Made by a program: the position numbers and the translations under genes
Assembly: GCA_018266395.1 (NCBI GenBank)
Contig: JAFEAM010000029.1
Span: 1-42,788 of the forward strand
DNA: 42,788 nt
Reading direction: 5' to 3'
Origin: Bacteroidota bacterium
Lineage (GTDB): Bacteria; Bacteroidota; Bacteroidia; Cytophagales; Cyclobacteriaceae
Shown here: piece by piece, positions 34,601-42,788 of the stretch
Position numbering within the stretch: the first letter of the stretch is position 1
Layout: every line of letters begins with the position of its first letter
Notes under the pieces: model-generated
Seen by the model: the letters and a program-made list of their open reading frames with translations, nothing else
Database searches by the model: none
Told to the model about the DNA's origin: nothing

Positions 34601-37600
34601 ATGCGCACCTGCCTATTTACACTAGTTTTCCAGATTGCCCTGACCTCGTTTGGACAGAATTCCCCGTCAGACAGGATCGACTATGCAATTGAAGAGCTAC
34701 GGCTGCCCGGAGGTCGTCTGGGAAATAATGTTAATTGTATTGTGCAGGGCCCGGATGGTTTTATGTGGTTTGGATCGCACGCAGGTCTTCATCGGTACGA
34801 CGGATATGAATTTACTACGTATGCTGAAGAACCGGGGGATACCATCGGCGAGACCACGTCCCTGACCTTTCCGTACATCGAAAGCCTTTACTGGGACCAT
34901 CTTAATATGCTGTGGATTTCCACCTATGGGGAAGGCCTGTACCGGTTTGACCCTGTCACGGAAAAATTCGAGCATTTCGCACATAACGCGAAAGACAACA
35001 GCACCATTAGCAGTGGTTTGGTTACCTGTGCGACAGAAGACAAAGAAGGCAACCTGTGGATTGGAACAGTAAAAGGATTAAACAAATTCGATCGCAAAAC
35101 CCAAACCTTCAAGCGCTATTACGCTGACTCATCCAATAAGAACTCACTTCACCACGATGATATCAGAAGTTTGTACGTTGACCGTAAAGGAACACTTTGG
35201 ATAGGTACCGGCTGGGCATATTTTGACCTAATACATGGTGCCCTTTCAAAGTATGATCCCGCATCCGATTCATTCATAAATTATCTCAGTGACTCCGGCA
35301 ATCCTGGATCACTGCCAAGCCCGGCGGTCAGGGGTATTCTGGAAGACAGCAAGGGAAATTTCTGGATTGGCACATCAACAGGGTTGAGTCTAATGAACCG
35401 TGAGGATGGAACATTTAAGAAAATGATACCGGGACCAAATCGCCCTTACGCACCTGGCCCCACTGACAATGGGGCAGCAGTTTATTCCATTCATGAAGAT
35501 AAAGGTGGGAATCTCTGGATCGGGACCATTTCACAAACAAGGTCCTTTTCGCATTTACTGAAATATGATCCCCGAAACCAGTCCTCGATGCTTATGCCGG
35601 TCAACACGTCGGCGTGGACCATATGTGAAAGCAAGGATGGCACACTCTGGATTGGAGGTTCAGGGGTCAGTGGAGTAGTAGTAAAGCTTTCTCCCAAAGT
35701 AAAGACGTATGACCTTCTCAGGGGAGGAGAATGGCTTTTGAATGGAATCATGCAGTCACCCACCATTCAGCAACTTGCTGATTATAGGGATGTGCATGAC
35801 CCGGAAGACATGCTGATAGATCCTCGAACCGGAAACATTTGGATGGAAATGATCGTGCTCAGAGGCAAACTCAATGGCCCCGATGGCACTGCCTTCTTGT
35901 GTCAAATTGATCCGAAGTCCCAAAAAGTAAAACTTATACCGTTACCCCTTGCCATCAAGTATAATCTGGACGCAACCGAAGGTTATGCTACGCGTGGGAT
36001 GTATCTGGACAGTGCTGGCGGTATTTGGGGGGCATTCACCTCCACCCAATCAGGAGTCTATCGCTACGACATAAACAACGGCACCTTTAAAGAGTACCTG
36101 CACGAAGACCGCGATACTAGTTCGCTCTCTTCCAACAACATTGTTAAAATCCACATGGACCGACAGGGAGATATATGGGTTGCAACCTTAGGAGCCGGAC
36201 TCAATCGTATATCCCCTGCCACCGGCAAAATCAAGAAATATCATTTCAACAAAAAGCCCGATCTTGATTTTCCTATTGCAATCACCGATGATAGGGACGG
36301 AAATGTCTGGGTTGGAGGCGAAATCATTCCAGATGAAGATGGTAAATCTGCGCTGGTCGTCATTAATCCAAAAACTGATCACATAGAATTCAAGAAGTTC
36401 CCTTTTATAGGAACTCATTTTTCCGTCAGGTCCATCTCTCAGAATCCGGTTACCGGACATATACTCTTCAGTATGGACGGAAACGGAATCGGATTCTACA
36501 ATCAAAGCATCGATCGCTTCTCCTTTTATGATACCAATACCGGTTTCCCGTTTGAAAATATCGCTGATATCGTTCATGACCGTGAGGGCTATTGCTGGAT
36601 TGCCGGAGGTGAGAATAACGGAGAATACTTGTCAATGGATGAAAGGCTGGGGCAGCACGAAATCATTCACGAGTCAGGATCATCTGGCGCAGTAAGAAGA
36701 TCCGGATTTCTTGGTCCTGATGGTAATGTGTTTTTCTTGTCCTTATTTGGATGGATAGAAATCAACCCCTACAGAATCAGATCGGGATCCAACACCGACA
36801 CCACACGAATTGCTTTCACAAGTATTTTTGTGCAAGGTGAAAAAGTAAAGCCTGGCAATCAATCCATTCTTCAACTGCCGATTGGAATGAGTAACGAAGT
36901 CATCTTACCTCATAATGTAGGATCATTTCTAATCCGGTTTTCCGATTTTAACTTTAAGAATTTGGATCCCAATTTTCAATTCAGGCTTTATCCTTTCGAA
37001 ACCAATTGGATGACCACCGTCCACTCTGCGTCGGCTAACTATTATAGAGTACCGCCAGGGCAATATACTTTCGAAGTGCGACGAATAAACTCGATTGGCA
37101 TCAGCTACTCGCAAAAGCTATCGGTTATCATCTTGCCACCATGGTGGCAGACGTGGTGGGCTTATACGGGCTACACCTTCATATTTGCTTTTGGAATCTT
37201 CCTGACTCACCGTTATCAAAAGGCGAGGGTAATACGCATCGAACGCGAACGCACAAGGGACCGGGAGTTGGCTCAGGCCCTGGAGGTCGAGCGGGCTTAC
37301 CAGGAACTCAAATCCACCCAAGCCCAACTCATCCAATCCGAAAAGATGGCTTCCCTCGGTGAGATGACTGCCGGCATCGCTCATGAAATCCAGAACCCGC
37401 TCAACTTTGTCAACAATTTCTCCGAGATCAACAAGGAACTTATTGGGGATTTGAAATCAGAAATCAGGAATGGCAATATCGAAAAGGTCGGTTCAATTGC
37501 CGGAGATATAGAAGCCAATGAAGAAAAAATAATGCACCACGGCAAGCGCGCCGATGCCATCGTCAAAAGCATGCTCCAGCACAGCCGCAGCAGTTCAGGT

Positions 37601-38089
37601 CAGAAGGAGCTCACCGATATCAACGCCCTGTGCGACGAATATCTGCGCCTCGCCTACCACGGCCTTCGTGCCAAGGACAAAACGTTCAACGCCAAATTTG
37701 AAACTGACCTTGATCCAACCGTCGGCAAACTCAATGTGGTGAGTCAGGATATCGGCAGGGTCATCCTCAATCTTATTAACAATGCATTTTATGCAGTGGC
37801 AGAAAAAAAGAAACAATCCGGCGACCAACTATACGAACCCCAGGTACTTTTGAGGACTAAGAGAGATGGAAATCAGATCAAGATTTCCGTAGCCGATAAC
37901 GGCAATGGAATACCAACAAAAGTATTGGACAAAATATTTCAACCTTTCTTCACCACCAAACCCACCGGTCAGGGAACAGGGCTCGGGCTCAGCCTGAGTT
38001 ACGATATCATTACCAAAGGGCATGGAGGTGAACTGAAAGTACAAAACAGTGATCACGGAGCAACATTTATCATTATCTTACCAGCCTAA
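34601..38089 (+). CDS. Second beta-propeller (Reg_prop/Y_Y_Y) sensor histidine kinase
   Basis: A 1162-residue sensor with the same plan as the preceding gene: signal peptide (MRTCLFTLVFQIALTSFGQ), propeller repeats such as GFMWFGSHAGLHRYDG, LWIGTVKGLNKFDR and FWIGTSTGLSLMNR over about 45-740, a Y_Y_Y domain (FRLYPFETNWMTT, YRVPPGQYTFEVR, about 780-845), a span at about 852-870, coiled coil, HisKA with acceptor H928 and a complete HATPase domain. The periplasmic parts of the two kinases are only moderately similar, whereas the catalytic cores are nearly identical even at silent sites. Receiver and AraC domains are absent; instead two receiver genes follow within 10 bp. The gap to the previous kinase is 83 bp, so a shared operon or a separate promoter are both possible. 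Confidence 0.93.
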   Translation: MRTCLFTLVFQIALTSFGQNSPSDRIDYAIEELRLPGGRLGNNVNCIVQGPDGFMWFGSHAGLHRYDGYEFTTYAEEPGDTIGETTSLTFPYIESLYWDHLNMLWISTYGEGLYRFDPVTEKFEHFAHNAKDNSTISSGLVTCATEDKEGNLWIGTVKGLNKFDRKTQTFKRYYADSSNKNSLHHDDIRSLYVDRKGTLWIGTGWAYFDLIHGALSKYDPASDSFINYLSDSGNPGSLPSPAVRGILEDSKGNFWIGTSTGLSLMNREDGTFKKMIPGPNRPYAPGPTDNGAAVYSIHEDKGGNLWIGTISQTRSFSHLLKYDPRNQSSMLMPVNTSAWTICESKDGTLWIGGSGVSGVVVKLSPKVKTYDLLRGGEWLLNGIMQSPTIQQLADYRDVHDPEDMLIDPRTGNIWMEMIVLRGKLNGPDGTAFLCQIDPKSQKVKLIPLPLAIKYNLDATEGYATRGMYLDSAGGIWGAFTSTQSGVYRYDINNGTFKEYLHEDRDTSSLSSNNIVKIHMDRQGDIWVATLGAGLNRISPATGKIKKYHFNKKPDLDFPIAITDDRDGNVWVGGEIIPDEDGKSALVVINPKTDHIEFKKFPFIGTHFSVRSISQNPVTGHILFSMDGNGIGFYNQSIDRFSFYDTNTGFPFENIADIVHDREGYCWIAGGENNGEYLSMDERLGQHEIIHESGSSGAVRRSGFLGPDGNVFFLSLFGWIEINPYRIRSGSNTDTTRIAFTSIFVQGEKVKPGNQSILQLPIGMSNEVILPHNVGSFLIRFSDFNFKNLDPNFQFRLYPFETNWMTTVHSASANYYRVPPGQYTFEVRRINSIGISYSQKLSVIILPPWWQTWWAYTGYTFIFAFGIFLTHRYQKARVIRIERERTRDRELAQALEVERAYQELKSTQAQLIQSEKMASLGEMTAGIAHEIQNPLNFVNNFSEINKELIGDLKSEIRNGNIEKVGSIAGDIEANEEKIMHHGKRADAIVKSMLQHSRSSSGQKELTDINALCDEYLRLAYHGLRAKDKTFNAKFETDLDPTVGKLNVVSQDIGRVILNLINNAFYAVAEKKKQSGDQLYEPQVLLRTKRDGNQIKISVADNGNGIPTKVLDKIFQPFFTTKPTGQGTGLGLSLSYDIITKGHGGELKVQNSDHGATFIIILPA

Positions 38090-38099
38090 CCCCCATCTC

Positions 38100-38477
38100 A
38101 TGAAGATCCTGGTTGTAGACGACGAACAAGACATCCAAACTTTATTTGAACAGCGATTTCGTAAGGAGATCCGGGATAAGGAAATGTCCTTCGTCTTTGC
38201 CTTCTCAGGCGAACAGGCGCTGAAGTACATGCAGGCCAACGACCAGGAGGCCGTACTCATCCTTTCGGATATCAACATGCCCGGCATGAACGGACTGGAA
38301 CTGCTTAAACAGATCAAGGCCAAATATGCCACCCCTCCTCCTATCGTAATGATGATTACTGCCTATGGCGATGAAGGAAACTATAAGGAAGCCATGAAAC
38401 TTGGCGCTGACGATTTTCTCACCAAGCCGATCGATTTTATGGTGCTGAAGGAAAAGCTAAAAGGCGTGACCAAATGA
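38100..38477 (+). CDS. Stand-alone receiver-domain response regulator
   Basis: A 125-residue CheY-like receiver with no output domain. The acidic pair is in VVDDEQ (D7-D8), the phospho-acceptor is D57 in [13 protein letters not shown], the switch threonine is T87 in MITAYGD and the conserved lysine is K109 in LTKPID. I start at ATG 38100 (10 bp after the kinase stop) because MKILVVDDE is the family start; a GTG 51 bp upstream lies within the kinase. It ends in an ATGA overlap with the receiver-cyclase gene. It may act as a phosphate sink or shuttle, or regulate a partner protein by contact. Confidence 0.92.
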   Translation: MKILVVDDEQDIQTLFEQRFRKEIRDKEMSFVFAFSGEQALKYMQANDQEAVLILSDINMPGMNGLELLKQIKAKYATPPPIVMMITAYGDEGNYKEAMKLGADDFLTKPIDFMVLKEKLKGVTK

Positions 38478-39505
38478 CGAAGATTCTTGTGGTGGATGAT
38501 GAGGTGGACCTTGAAACCCTTATCAGGCAGAAATTCAGACAGAAGATCAGGGAGCAGCAATACGAATTTGTGTTTGCCATCAATGGCAAGGATGCGCTCG
38601 AAAAACTGAAAGCCCACCAGGATATCGCCATCGTCCTGAGCGATATCAACATGCCGGAAATGGATGGGCTTACCCTCCTCACCAAACTCAACGAGGTTTC
38701 ACCCCTTACCAAAACGGTCATGGTGTCAGCCTATGGAGACATAGACAATATCCGCACTGCCATGAACCGCGGCGCCTTCGACTTCATCACCAAACCTGTC
38801 AACTTCCAGGACCTGGAAGTGACAATGGAGAAGACCATTCGCCACGTTCATCAACTGAAAGAAACCATCCAGGCCATCAAGGAGAATAACATTCTCAAGA
38901 TGTATGTGGACCAAAACGTACTGCAGTTCATGGGGACGCGCGAATACGAGCAGTCTCTCATGGCCAATGAGACCACCGAGGCTTCCGTAGCTTTTATCGA
39001 TATCTGTGATTTCACCTCAATCAGCGAGAAAGAATCCCCGGATACGGTCGTCAGGATGCTGAACAACTATTTCGATGTGATCGTAAAGGAAATCATCGCC
39101 CAGAACGGAACGGTCGACAAATTCATGGGGGATTGTGTCATGGCTGTCTTCCGTGGCAACTATCACCTGGACCGCGCCATTGACGCCTGCCTTGCGATCC
39201 GTACCAAAATTGACAACCTGCCTTCCGAGCTGAGTTTCTCTCCGAAAGTATCCATTGGCATCAACAGCGGTGAATTGATTTCAGGCAACATCGGATCGGC
39301 TACACTCAAGCGGCTGGACTATACCGTCATCGGAGATACGGTCAACACCGCTCAGAGACTCCAGGCTGCGGCAGGTAAAGGCCAGATTGTCATCACGGAT
39401 GCTTGTTATGAAAAGGTTAAACAGTCGTTCAGCTGCAAACTTGTCGGGCCCGCACAGCTTAAGAACAAAACTGCTCCGGTCACTCTATATGAAGTATTGA
39501 ACTAG
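38474..39505 (+). CDS. Receiver domain-class III adenylate cyclase fusion
   Basis: A 343-residue cytoplasmic protein. Residues 1-118 are a receiver (acidic pair D8-D9, phospho-acceptor D57, K108), linked by a helix (about 118-150) to a class III nucleotide cyclase domain at about 168-343. Metal-binding aspartates are D176 (FIDICDFT) and D220 (KFMGD). The base-reading positions are K216 and T284 (DYTVIGDT), the pair typical of bacterial adenylate cyclases of the IIIb type, and the transition-state residues N291 and R295 are present (NTAQR). Phosphorylation-controlled cAMP synthesis is thus the best prediction; substrate remains inferred. Its start is translationally coupled to the preceding receiver gene, and its stop shares CTAG with the opposite-strand TIR-HD gene. 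Confidence 0.92.
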   Translation: MTKILVVDDEVDLETLIRQKFRQKIREQQYEFVFAINGKDALEKLKAHQDIAIVLSDINMPEMDGLTLLTKLNEVSPLTKTVMVSAYGDIDNIRTAMNRGAFDFITKPVNFQDLEVTMEKTIRHVHQLKETIQAIKENNILKMYVDQNVLQFMGTREYEQSLMANETTEASVAFIDICDFTSISEKESPDTVVRMLNNYFDVIVKEIIAQNGTVDKFMGDCVMAVFRGNYHLDRAIDACLAIRTKIDNLPSELSFSPKVSIGINSGELISGNIGSATLKRLDYTVIGDTVNTAQRLQAAAGKGQIVITDACYEKVKQSFSCKLVGPAQLKNKTAPVTLYEVLN

Positions 39506-42126
39506 GCTTTCCCCCGTAGCCCATCAATGATTTCCTTCAGATGCTGCTGCTTGACGGGTTCTCTTTCCCGGATACAATATCCGGTATGGTAGCGATGAGA
39601 TGAAAGAAACGTCTGCTGTACAAGGTTCCATTCACGCTCGGTTTCTAATGCACCATTCATTTTCATCTCTTCAAATAGTCCTCTCGCAATATCACTGTAA
39701 TTGTCTCTCCCCAGGTAGTCAAGATCCGCATCACACAATACCTTATCCAAAAGTGACGACGGCGACTGAGGAAGTTTGGTAGAAAGTATCATCGCCTGAA
39801 TCTTCCCGATTTGCGTTTGTGTGAGTCCGAAGGCGGGGAGCCATTCAGCGGCCATCTTTGCTCCGCGCTCCTCATGATTTGAAGCTGATTCAATAAATCC
39901 GGCGTCGTGGAGCAAAGCTCCCAACCTGACCAACTGCACATCCTCTCCGGTTAGGCCTTCAGCCTTTGCAATCTTTTCAGCTGACTCAACGACATCGCGG
40001 ACATGATCCATGTTATGGTAAGGAAGGTGAGGCATTTCAGCATGTAGTTTATTTAACAGGAACGTCTCTGCTGCCCCATAGTCTGGTGCAGTTGTCTGTG
40101 CCTGACTCAACTCCTCACGTAATGTCCTGAACAAAGGATCTACGTTGAACCAGAACAAATCGATGTCATTGGTCTCACGGGCACGAGACAGCCAACGTTT
40201 TGCCGAAGCCATATCACCCAGCGCAAGGCTGGCATGAACCAGGTAAACATTCACTCCTTTCTCCTCCTGGCCACTTCTGTTTTGCAATTCCTCGGCCATC
40301 TTCCGGGCCTCTTCCAACTGACCTAACCCGGCCAACGCCCGAACAAGGTAGGCAACCATGGAAGGCGGCCGGTGCGAAGCGGTGCGAAGACCTGACTTCA
40401 AGGTATCATAAGCAGCCGAATAGTCCCCAATCGTCAGATAGGTGCGCGCGAGCAGATCATACATACGCAATACTGAAGGGAAAAGCCGGAGTCCTTCCTT
40501 CAATATGGTGATTGCGTCCTGATATCGCTCCAGATAATAAAGGGAGATCGCCTGGTAATTGAAACTTGCAACGGTCAGTGGTTCAATTTGCTGTGCCTGC
40601 CTTACCATTGCTGCTGCTGCTTCAAACTTCCCCATCATATCCAGCACGTAACTGTAGGTATAGCGTGCGGAGGCATTGTTGGGATTCATTTGAATGGCTG
40701 TGTTGAGCAAGCCTTCCGCTGCTGTCAGATTCTTGTTGACAAAGAACTCAACAAAGGCCTTCGTAACATAATCGTTGTCAGTAGCGCCCCGCTTCCATGC
40801 TTCAGGCAGGTACCGGTTAATGTATTTCAGCCCTTCCTCAGGGGAGAGATCTCCGTTCCACGACATCCTTGCTGAATAAGAGCTCGCCAGGTAAGAGTAG
40901 GCGTCCCTAAACTCTGGATCCTTTTCAATGGCCTTTAAGAAATACTCCGAGGCTGTCCGGTAGCCTTCCACGTTCCATTGATTGAAAGCATGACGGCCTT
41001 TGAGAAAAAGATCATAAGCCTCAAGGTTTTCCGTGGGCTTGCCTTCGGTCTTTCCGGCAATTGCAGTCAGGGAGGCATTCAGTTCCTTTGCAACGGCCGC
41101 AGCCACATCATGCTGAAGATCAAACAGGTCATCCAGGTCGCCCGGGAAAACTTTGGACCAAACCTGCCGGTCGACGGGCCCGTCGACCAATTGCACGCTT
41201 ATGCGGACTTTATTCTTATGTGTTTGAACGCTGCCCTCCACAAGGAACTTGACATTCAACTCCTTCGAAATCTCTGGCGCGGTCTTGGTGGTGCGTTTGT
41301 ACTGCATGACCGTTGTGCGGGATATTACGCGGCAGGATGGAATGCCTGACAACTCAGTCAGTATATTCTCCATGACACCGTCGGCAAAATATTCCTGCCC
41401 CGGATCCTGGGAAAGATTTGAAAACGGGATCACAGCCATCGACTTTTCATCAGGCCGCTCCATGACTTTTTCAGCCCCACCTTGAGAACCAAATATTTCT
41501 CCCAGTCTGTTTGCTGTCTTTTTCTGTTCCGGGTTCCGGATAGCCTGAATGATCTCTTTTATTGCGTTGGCAACCTTATTGACCTGGTTATGATAATCGG
41601 TCTTGTTCAGATTCTCATTGCGGTGGTCAGAAGGCTTCAATGGCCGGTTGACGCCTGGCTCCCTGAAAATAAACTCAACTGCCCGCAGTACACTCCCCGT
41701 TTCACTTTCTATGGCGTTAACATCCTCGGCATCCAAATCGTGGATCTTCACCGGAAGAATCCGACTTGCCACATTTCCGCTCTGGAGTCGGATATCCCTT
41801 CCTTGTGTTTCCGAAGAAGCGATTCTGTTGAAGGCGCAAAACTCCTGCAGCCAGGCAAACGACCTGGCATCACAGTAGGTTTGAGACAGCACCGGGATCA
41901 GGATGAGCGACCTCAGTTTCCCCTCCAGACTCTTGTCCACATTATGGGTTTCAAGCAGCCCATCCTGAGGATTCGAATCAAAATATACCGACACTGGTTC
42001 CTTGATGGTGGCTGCCAGCTCTTCCTGGAGATGACGAACAAATTCCGTCACCCACCCCGAACGATTATCGTTCTGTCGGTAAGAGATAAAAATGTCGTAA
42101 GCGTATCCTGGTACCTGTGAGGGCAT
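39502..42126 (-). CDS. TIR / TolB-N-like / TPR / HD-phosphohydrolase fusion protein
   Basis: An 874-residue soluble protein. Residues about 8-150 form a TIR domain ([32 protein letters not shown]95 at the NADase glutamate position). A TolB-N/CadC-like domain follows ([31 protein letters not shown], about 232-350), then many TPR repeats (about 370-680), then a C-terminal HD domain: [10 protein letters not shown] (H704, H708), LLHDAG (H740, D741), NHEE (H751) and [11 protein letters not shown] (D799, D801). Unlike its paralogue at 18869-20995 it has no membrane span. The HD motif set, with YHNxxH first, is like that of metal-dependent phosphohydrolases, including nucleotide phosphodiesterases, and the gene converges on an adenylate cyclase. 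NAD cleavage and cNMP hydrolysis are inferences. Start ATG 42126. Confidence 0.87.
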   Translation of the reverse strand: MPSQVPGYAYDIFISYRQNDNRSGWVTEFVRHLQEELAATIKEPVSVYFDSNPQDGLLETHNVDKSLEGKLRSLILIPVLSQTYCDARSFAWLQEFCAFNRIASSETQGRDIRLQSGNVASRILPVKIHDLDAEDVNAIESETGSVLRAVEFIFREPGVNRPLKPSDHRNENLNKTDYHNQVNKVANAIKEIIQAIRNPEQKKTANRLGEIFGSQGGAEKVMERPDEKSMAVIPFSNLSQDPGQEYFADGVMENILTELSGIPSCRVISRTTVMQYKRTTKTAPEISKELNVKFLVEGSVQTHKNKVRISVQLVDGPVDRQVWSKVFPGDLDDLFDLQHDVAAAVAKELNASLTAIAGKTEGKPTENLEAYDLFLKGRHAFNQWNVEGYRTASEYFLKAIEKDPEFRDAYSYLASSYSARMSWNGDLSPEEGLKYINRYLPEAWKRGATDNDYVTKAFVEFFVNKNLTAAEGLLNTAIQMNPNNASARYTYSYVLDMMGKFEAAAAMVRQAQQIEPLTVASFNYQAISLYYLERYQDAITILKEGLRLFPSVLRMYDLLARTYLTIGDYSAAYDTLKSGLRTASHRPPSMVAYLVRALAGLGQLEEARKMAEELQNRSGQEEKGVNVYLVHASLALGDMASAKRWLSRARETNDIDLFWFNVDPLFRTLREELSQAQTTAPDYGAAETFLLNKLHAEMPHLPYHNMDHVRDVVESAEKIAKAEGLTGEDVQLVRLGALLHDAGFIESASNHEERGAKMAAEWLPAFGLTQTQIGKIQAMILSTKLPQSPSSLLDKVLCDADLDYLGRDNYSDIARGLFEEMKMNGALETEREWNLVQQTFLSSHRYHTGYCIREREPVKQQHLKEIIDGLRGKA

Positions 42127-42557
42127 ATGCTATTCAGGATTAGGGATTGATATTGCCAGCCACGAAAGGTATTTGTAGCAAGGGAGAAGCGAGGACATTT
42201 TCAAAGATAGGGACTCAGGGCCACCACACAAAGCAGAAATCTGGCCTTGCTTCGTCATCGCTTAGATTCCAGGATGCTGGTTATTCCATTGTGTCGCCTG
42301 TTCATAAGCATAACCGATCCTTCAAAGCATAGCCTCTTTCAACGGACCAGCCATTAATTGGATGCCTGGTGGCAAAAATCCTGCAATGTCTTCCTCTCCT
42401 CTTCAATGGGTTTCGTGTAGGTCAGCATCCCTATGACCTGACGCCGTGATATTTTGGAAAGGTTCTGGATATTGTAAGGTTGAAATTTTTGCATGATTAT
42501 ATTGGAGGCTATCAACTAATAAATTGGAGGCTTATTCAAATTTATTCTTCTTGATTT
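42127..42557. other. Intergenic region upstream of the TIR-HD gene
   Basis: About 430 bp. Apart from the possible 46-residue ORF at 42354-42494 nothing coding is visible. It must hold the TIR-HD promoter; on the minus strand a TACCTTTC (7 of 8 to TAnnTTTG) lies roughly 40 bp before the start, but no matching -33 box was found. Confidence 0.35.
42354..42494 (-). CDS. Possible small ORF (46 residues), hypothetical
   Basis: An ATG-to-TAA frame of 47 codons starting MQKFQPYNIQNLSKISRR and ending in CHQASN. It has a balanced composition and a basic N-terminal half, and lies alone between the TIR-HD gene and the palindrome array. I do not recognise the sequence and see no convincing ribosome-binding site. 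It may be a decayed gene fragment or chance; coding status is uncertain. Confidence 0.25.
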   Translation of the reverse strand: MQKFQPYNIQNLSKISRRQVIGMLTYTKPIEEERKTLQDFCHQASN

Positions 42558-42626
42558 GAGCCGAGCCTACGGCTCTCGTGTTCAAAAAAACTACCGGCGA
42601 CGGACTGAAGTCCGTCGCTAATTAAG

Positions 42627-42655
42627 AATCGAGGCGATGCCTCTTTGCGCACATG
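42627..42655 (+). repeat. 29-bp direct repeat, copy 1
   Basis: Identical over 29 bp to 42760-42788. It contains the GAGGC-GAT-GCCTC palindrome followed by TTTGCGCACATG. The two copies start 133 bp apart. Confidence 0.85.
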
Positions 42656-42759
42656 ATGAAGACAAAACTTCAAGAGGCAAGAGCCGTAGGCTCGGTTCAT
42701 ACATTAACAACGGGTGATAACCCGTTGTATGCCGTAGGCACGGTACAGTCGCCAATCGA

Positions 42760-42788
42760 AATCGAGGCGATGCCTCTTTGCGCACATG
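42760..42788 (+). repeat. 29-bp direct repeat, copy 2 (reaches window edge)
   Basis: Second identical copy of the 42627-42655 repeat. Identity runs to the last base of the window, so the true repeat unit may be longer. Confidence 0.85.

Larger units (their letters stand above)
42558..42788. repeat. Array of short palindromes (REP-like)
   Basis: At least seven short palindromes in 231 bp: 42558-42575 (GAGCCG arms), 42597-42618 (10-bp arms GCGACGGACT around GA), 42631-42643 (GAGGC-GAT-GCCTC), 42681-42693 (GAGCC-GTA-GGCTC), 42707-42728 (9-bp arms ACAACGGGT around GATA), 42730-42740 (TGCC-GTA-GGCA) and 42764-42776 (repeat of the third). In addition 42561-42575 and 42681-42695 are 15-bp inverted copies of each other. 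No ORF of note is present. The pattern resembles intergenic palindromic elements of Bacteroidota, and may continue beyond the window. Confidence 0.75.

Noticed and set aside
38474..42126. Pycsar- or Thoeris-like anti-phage system (cyclase plus TIR effector)
   Set aside because: The gene pairing recalls Pycsar, but the cyclase carries a receiver domain and the K/T base-reading pair of ordinary adenylate cyclases, and the TIR protein has no cyclic-nucleotide-binding or SAVED/SLOG domain that I can see. The location beside sensor kinases fits signal transduction better. Not excluded by experiment.
42558..42788. CRISPR array
   Set aside because: Only two copies of the 29-bp repeat are present, 133 bp apart, the interval is itself full of different palindromes, and no cas gene is present.
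42127..42788. Insertion sequence or transposase remnant
   Set aside because: No transposase-like reading frame, terminal inverted repeats or target duplication could be identified in this stretch.

Overview
The window looks like a chromosome segment of a Bacteroidota bacterium, probably order Cytophagales. The evidence is a division/cell-wall cluster with a Bacteroidota-type FtsL and no murF or ddl, a SusC/SusD outer-membrane pair, beta-propeller sensor kinases, a promoter element of the TAnnTTTG type, and protein families (DUF2911, DUF4242, DoxX beside a Tat-type Gfo/Idh/MocA protein) common in that phylum. No rRNA, tRNA, CRISPR array or intact insertion sequence was recognised.

Region 1 (1-13.98 kb, minus strand) is the dcw cluster, in transcription order mraZ-rsmH-ftsL-ftsI-murE-mraY-murD-ftsW-murG-murC-ftsQ-ftsA. 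Most genes overlap or abut. ftsZ would be expected just beyond coordinate 1. Upstream of mraZ are three GTGG repeats at 10-bp period, the arrangement expected of MraZ autoregulation, beside a TAAGTTTG -7-like box. A 9-bp-stem hairpin covers the mraZ stop codon.

Region 2 (14.3-16.8 kb, plus strand) holds a DoxX-like membrane protein, a Tat-exported Gfo/Idh/MocA oxidoreductase and a small DUF4242 protein.

Region 3 (16.9-26.2 kb) holds a soluble histidine kinase whose stop codon overlaps, tail to tail, that of a membrane-anchored TIR/TolB-N-like/TPR protein. It continues with a DUF2911 protein, a metallophosphoesterase lipoprotein and a TPR-type transmembrane histidine kinase.

Region 4 (26.5-42.1 kb) is the most interesting part. 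A SusC/SusD pair is translationally coupled (TAATG) to a giant beta-propeller sensor kinase. A second propeller kinase follows with an almost identical catalytic core. Then come a stand-alone receiver and a receiver-adenylate cyclase fusion joined by an ATGA overlap. Converging on the cyclase, with a shared CTAG stop, is a TIR/TolB-N-like/TPR protein with an added C-terminal HD phosphohydrolase domain. The propeller kinases lack the receiver and AraC output domains of classical hybrid two-component systems. I infer that nutrient sensing here may be routed to cAMP, with a TIR-HD protein as possible counter-enzyme or effector. All catalytic residues I could check by eye are present, but substrates and wiring are inference.

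Region 5 (42.13-42.79 kb) is intergenic, with one possible small ORF and an array of short palindromes including a 29-bp direct repeat that runs to the window edge.
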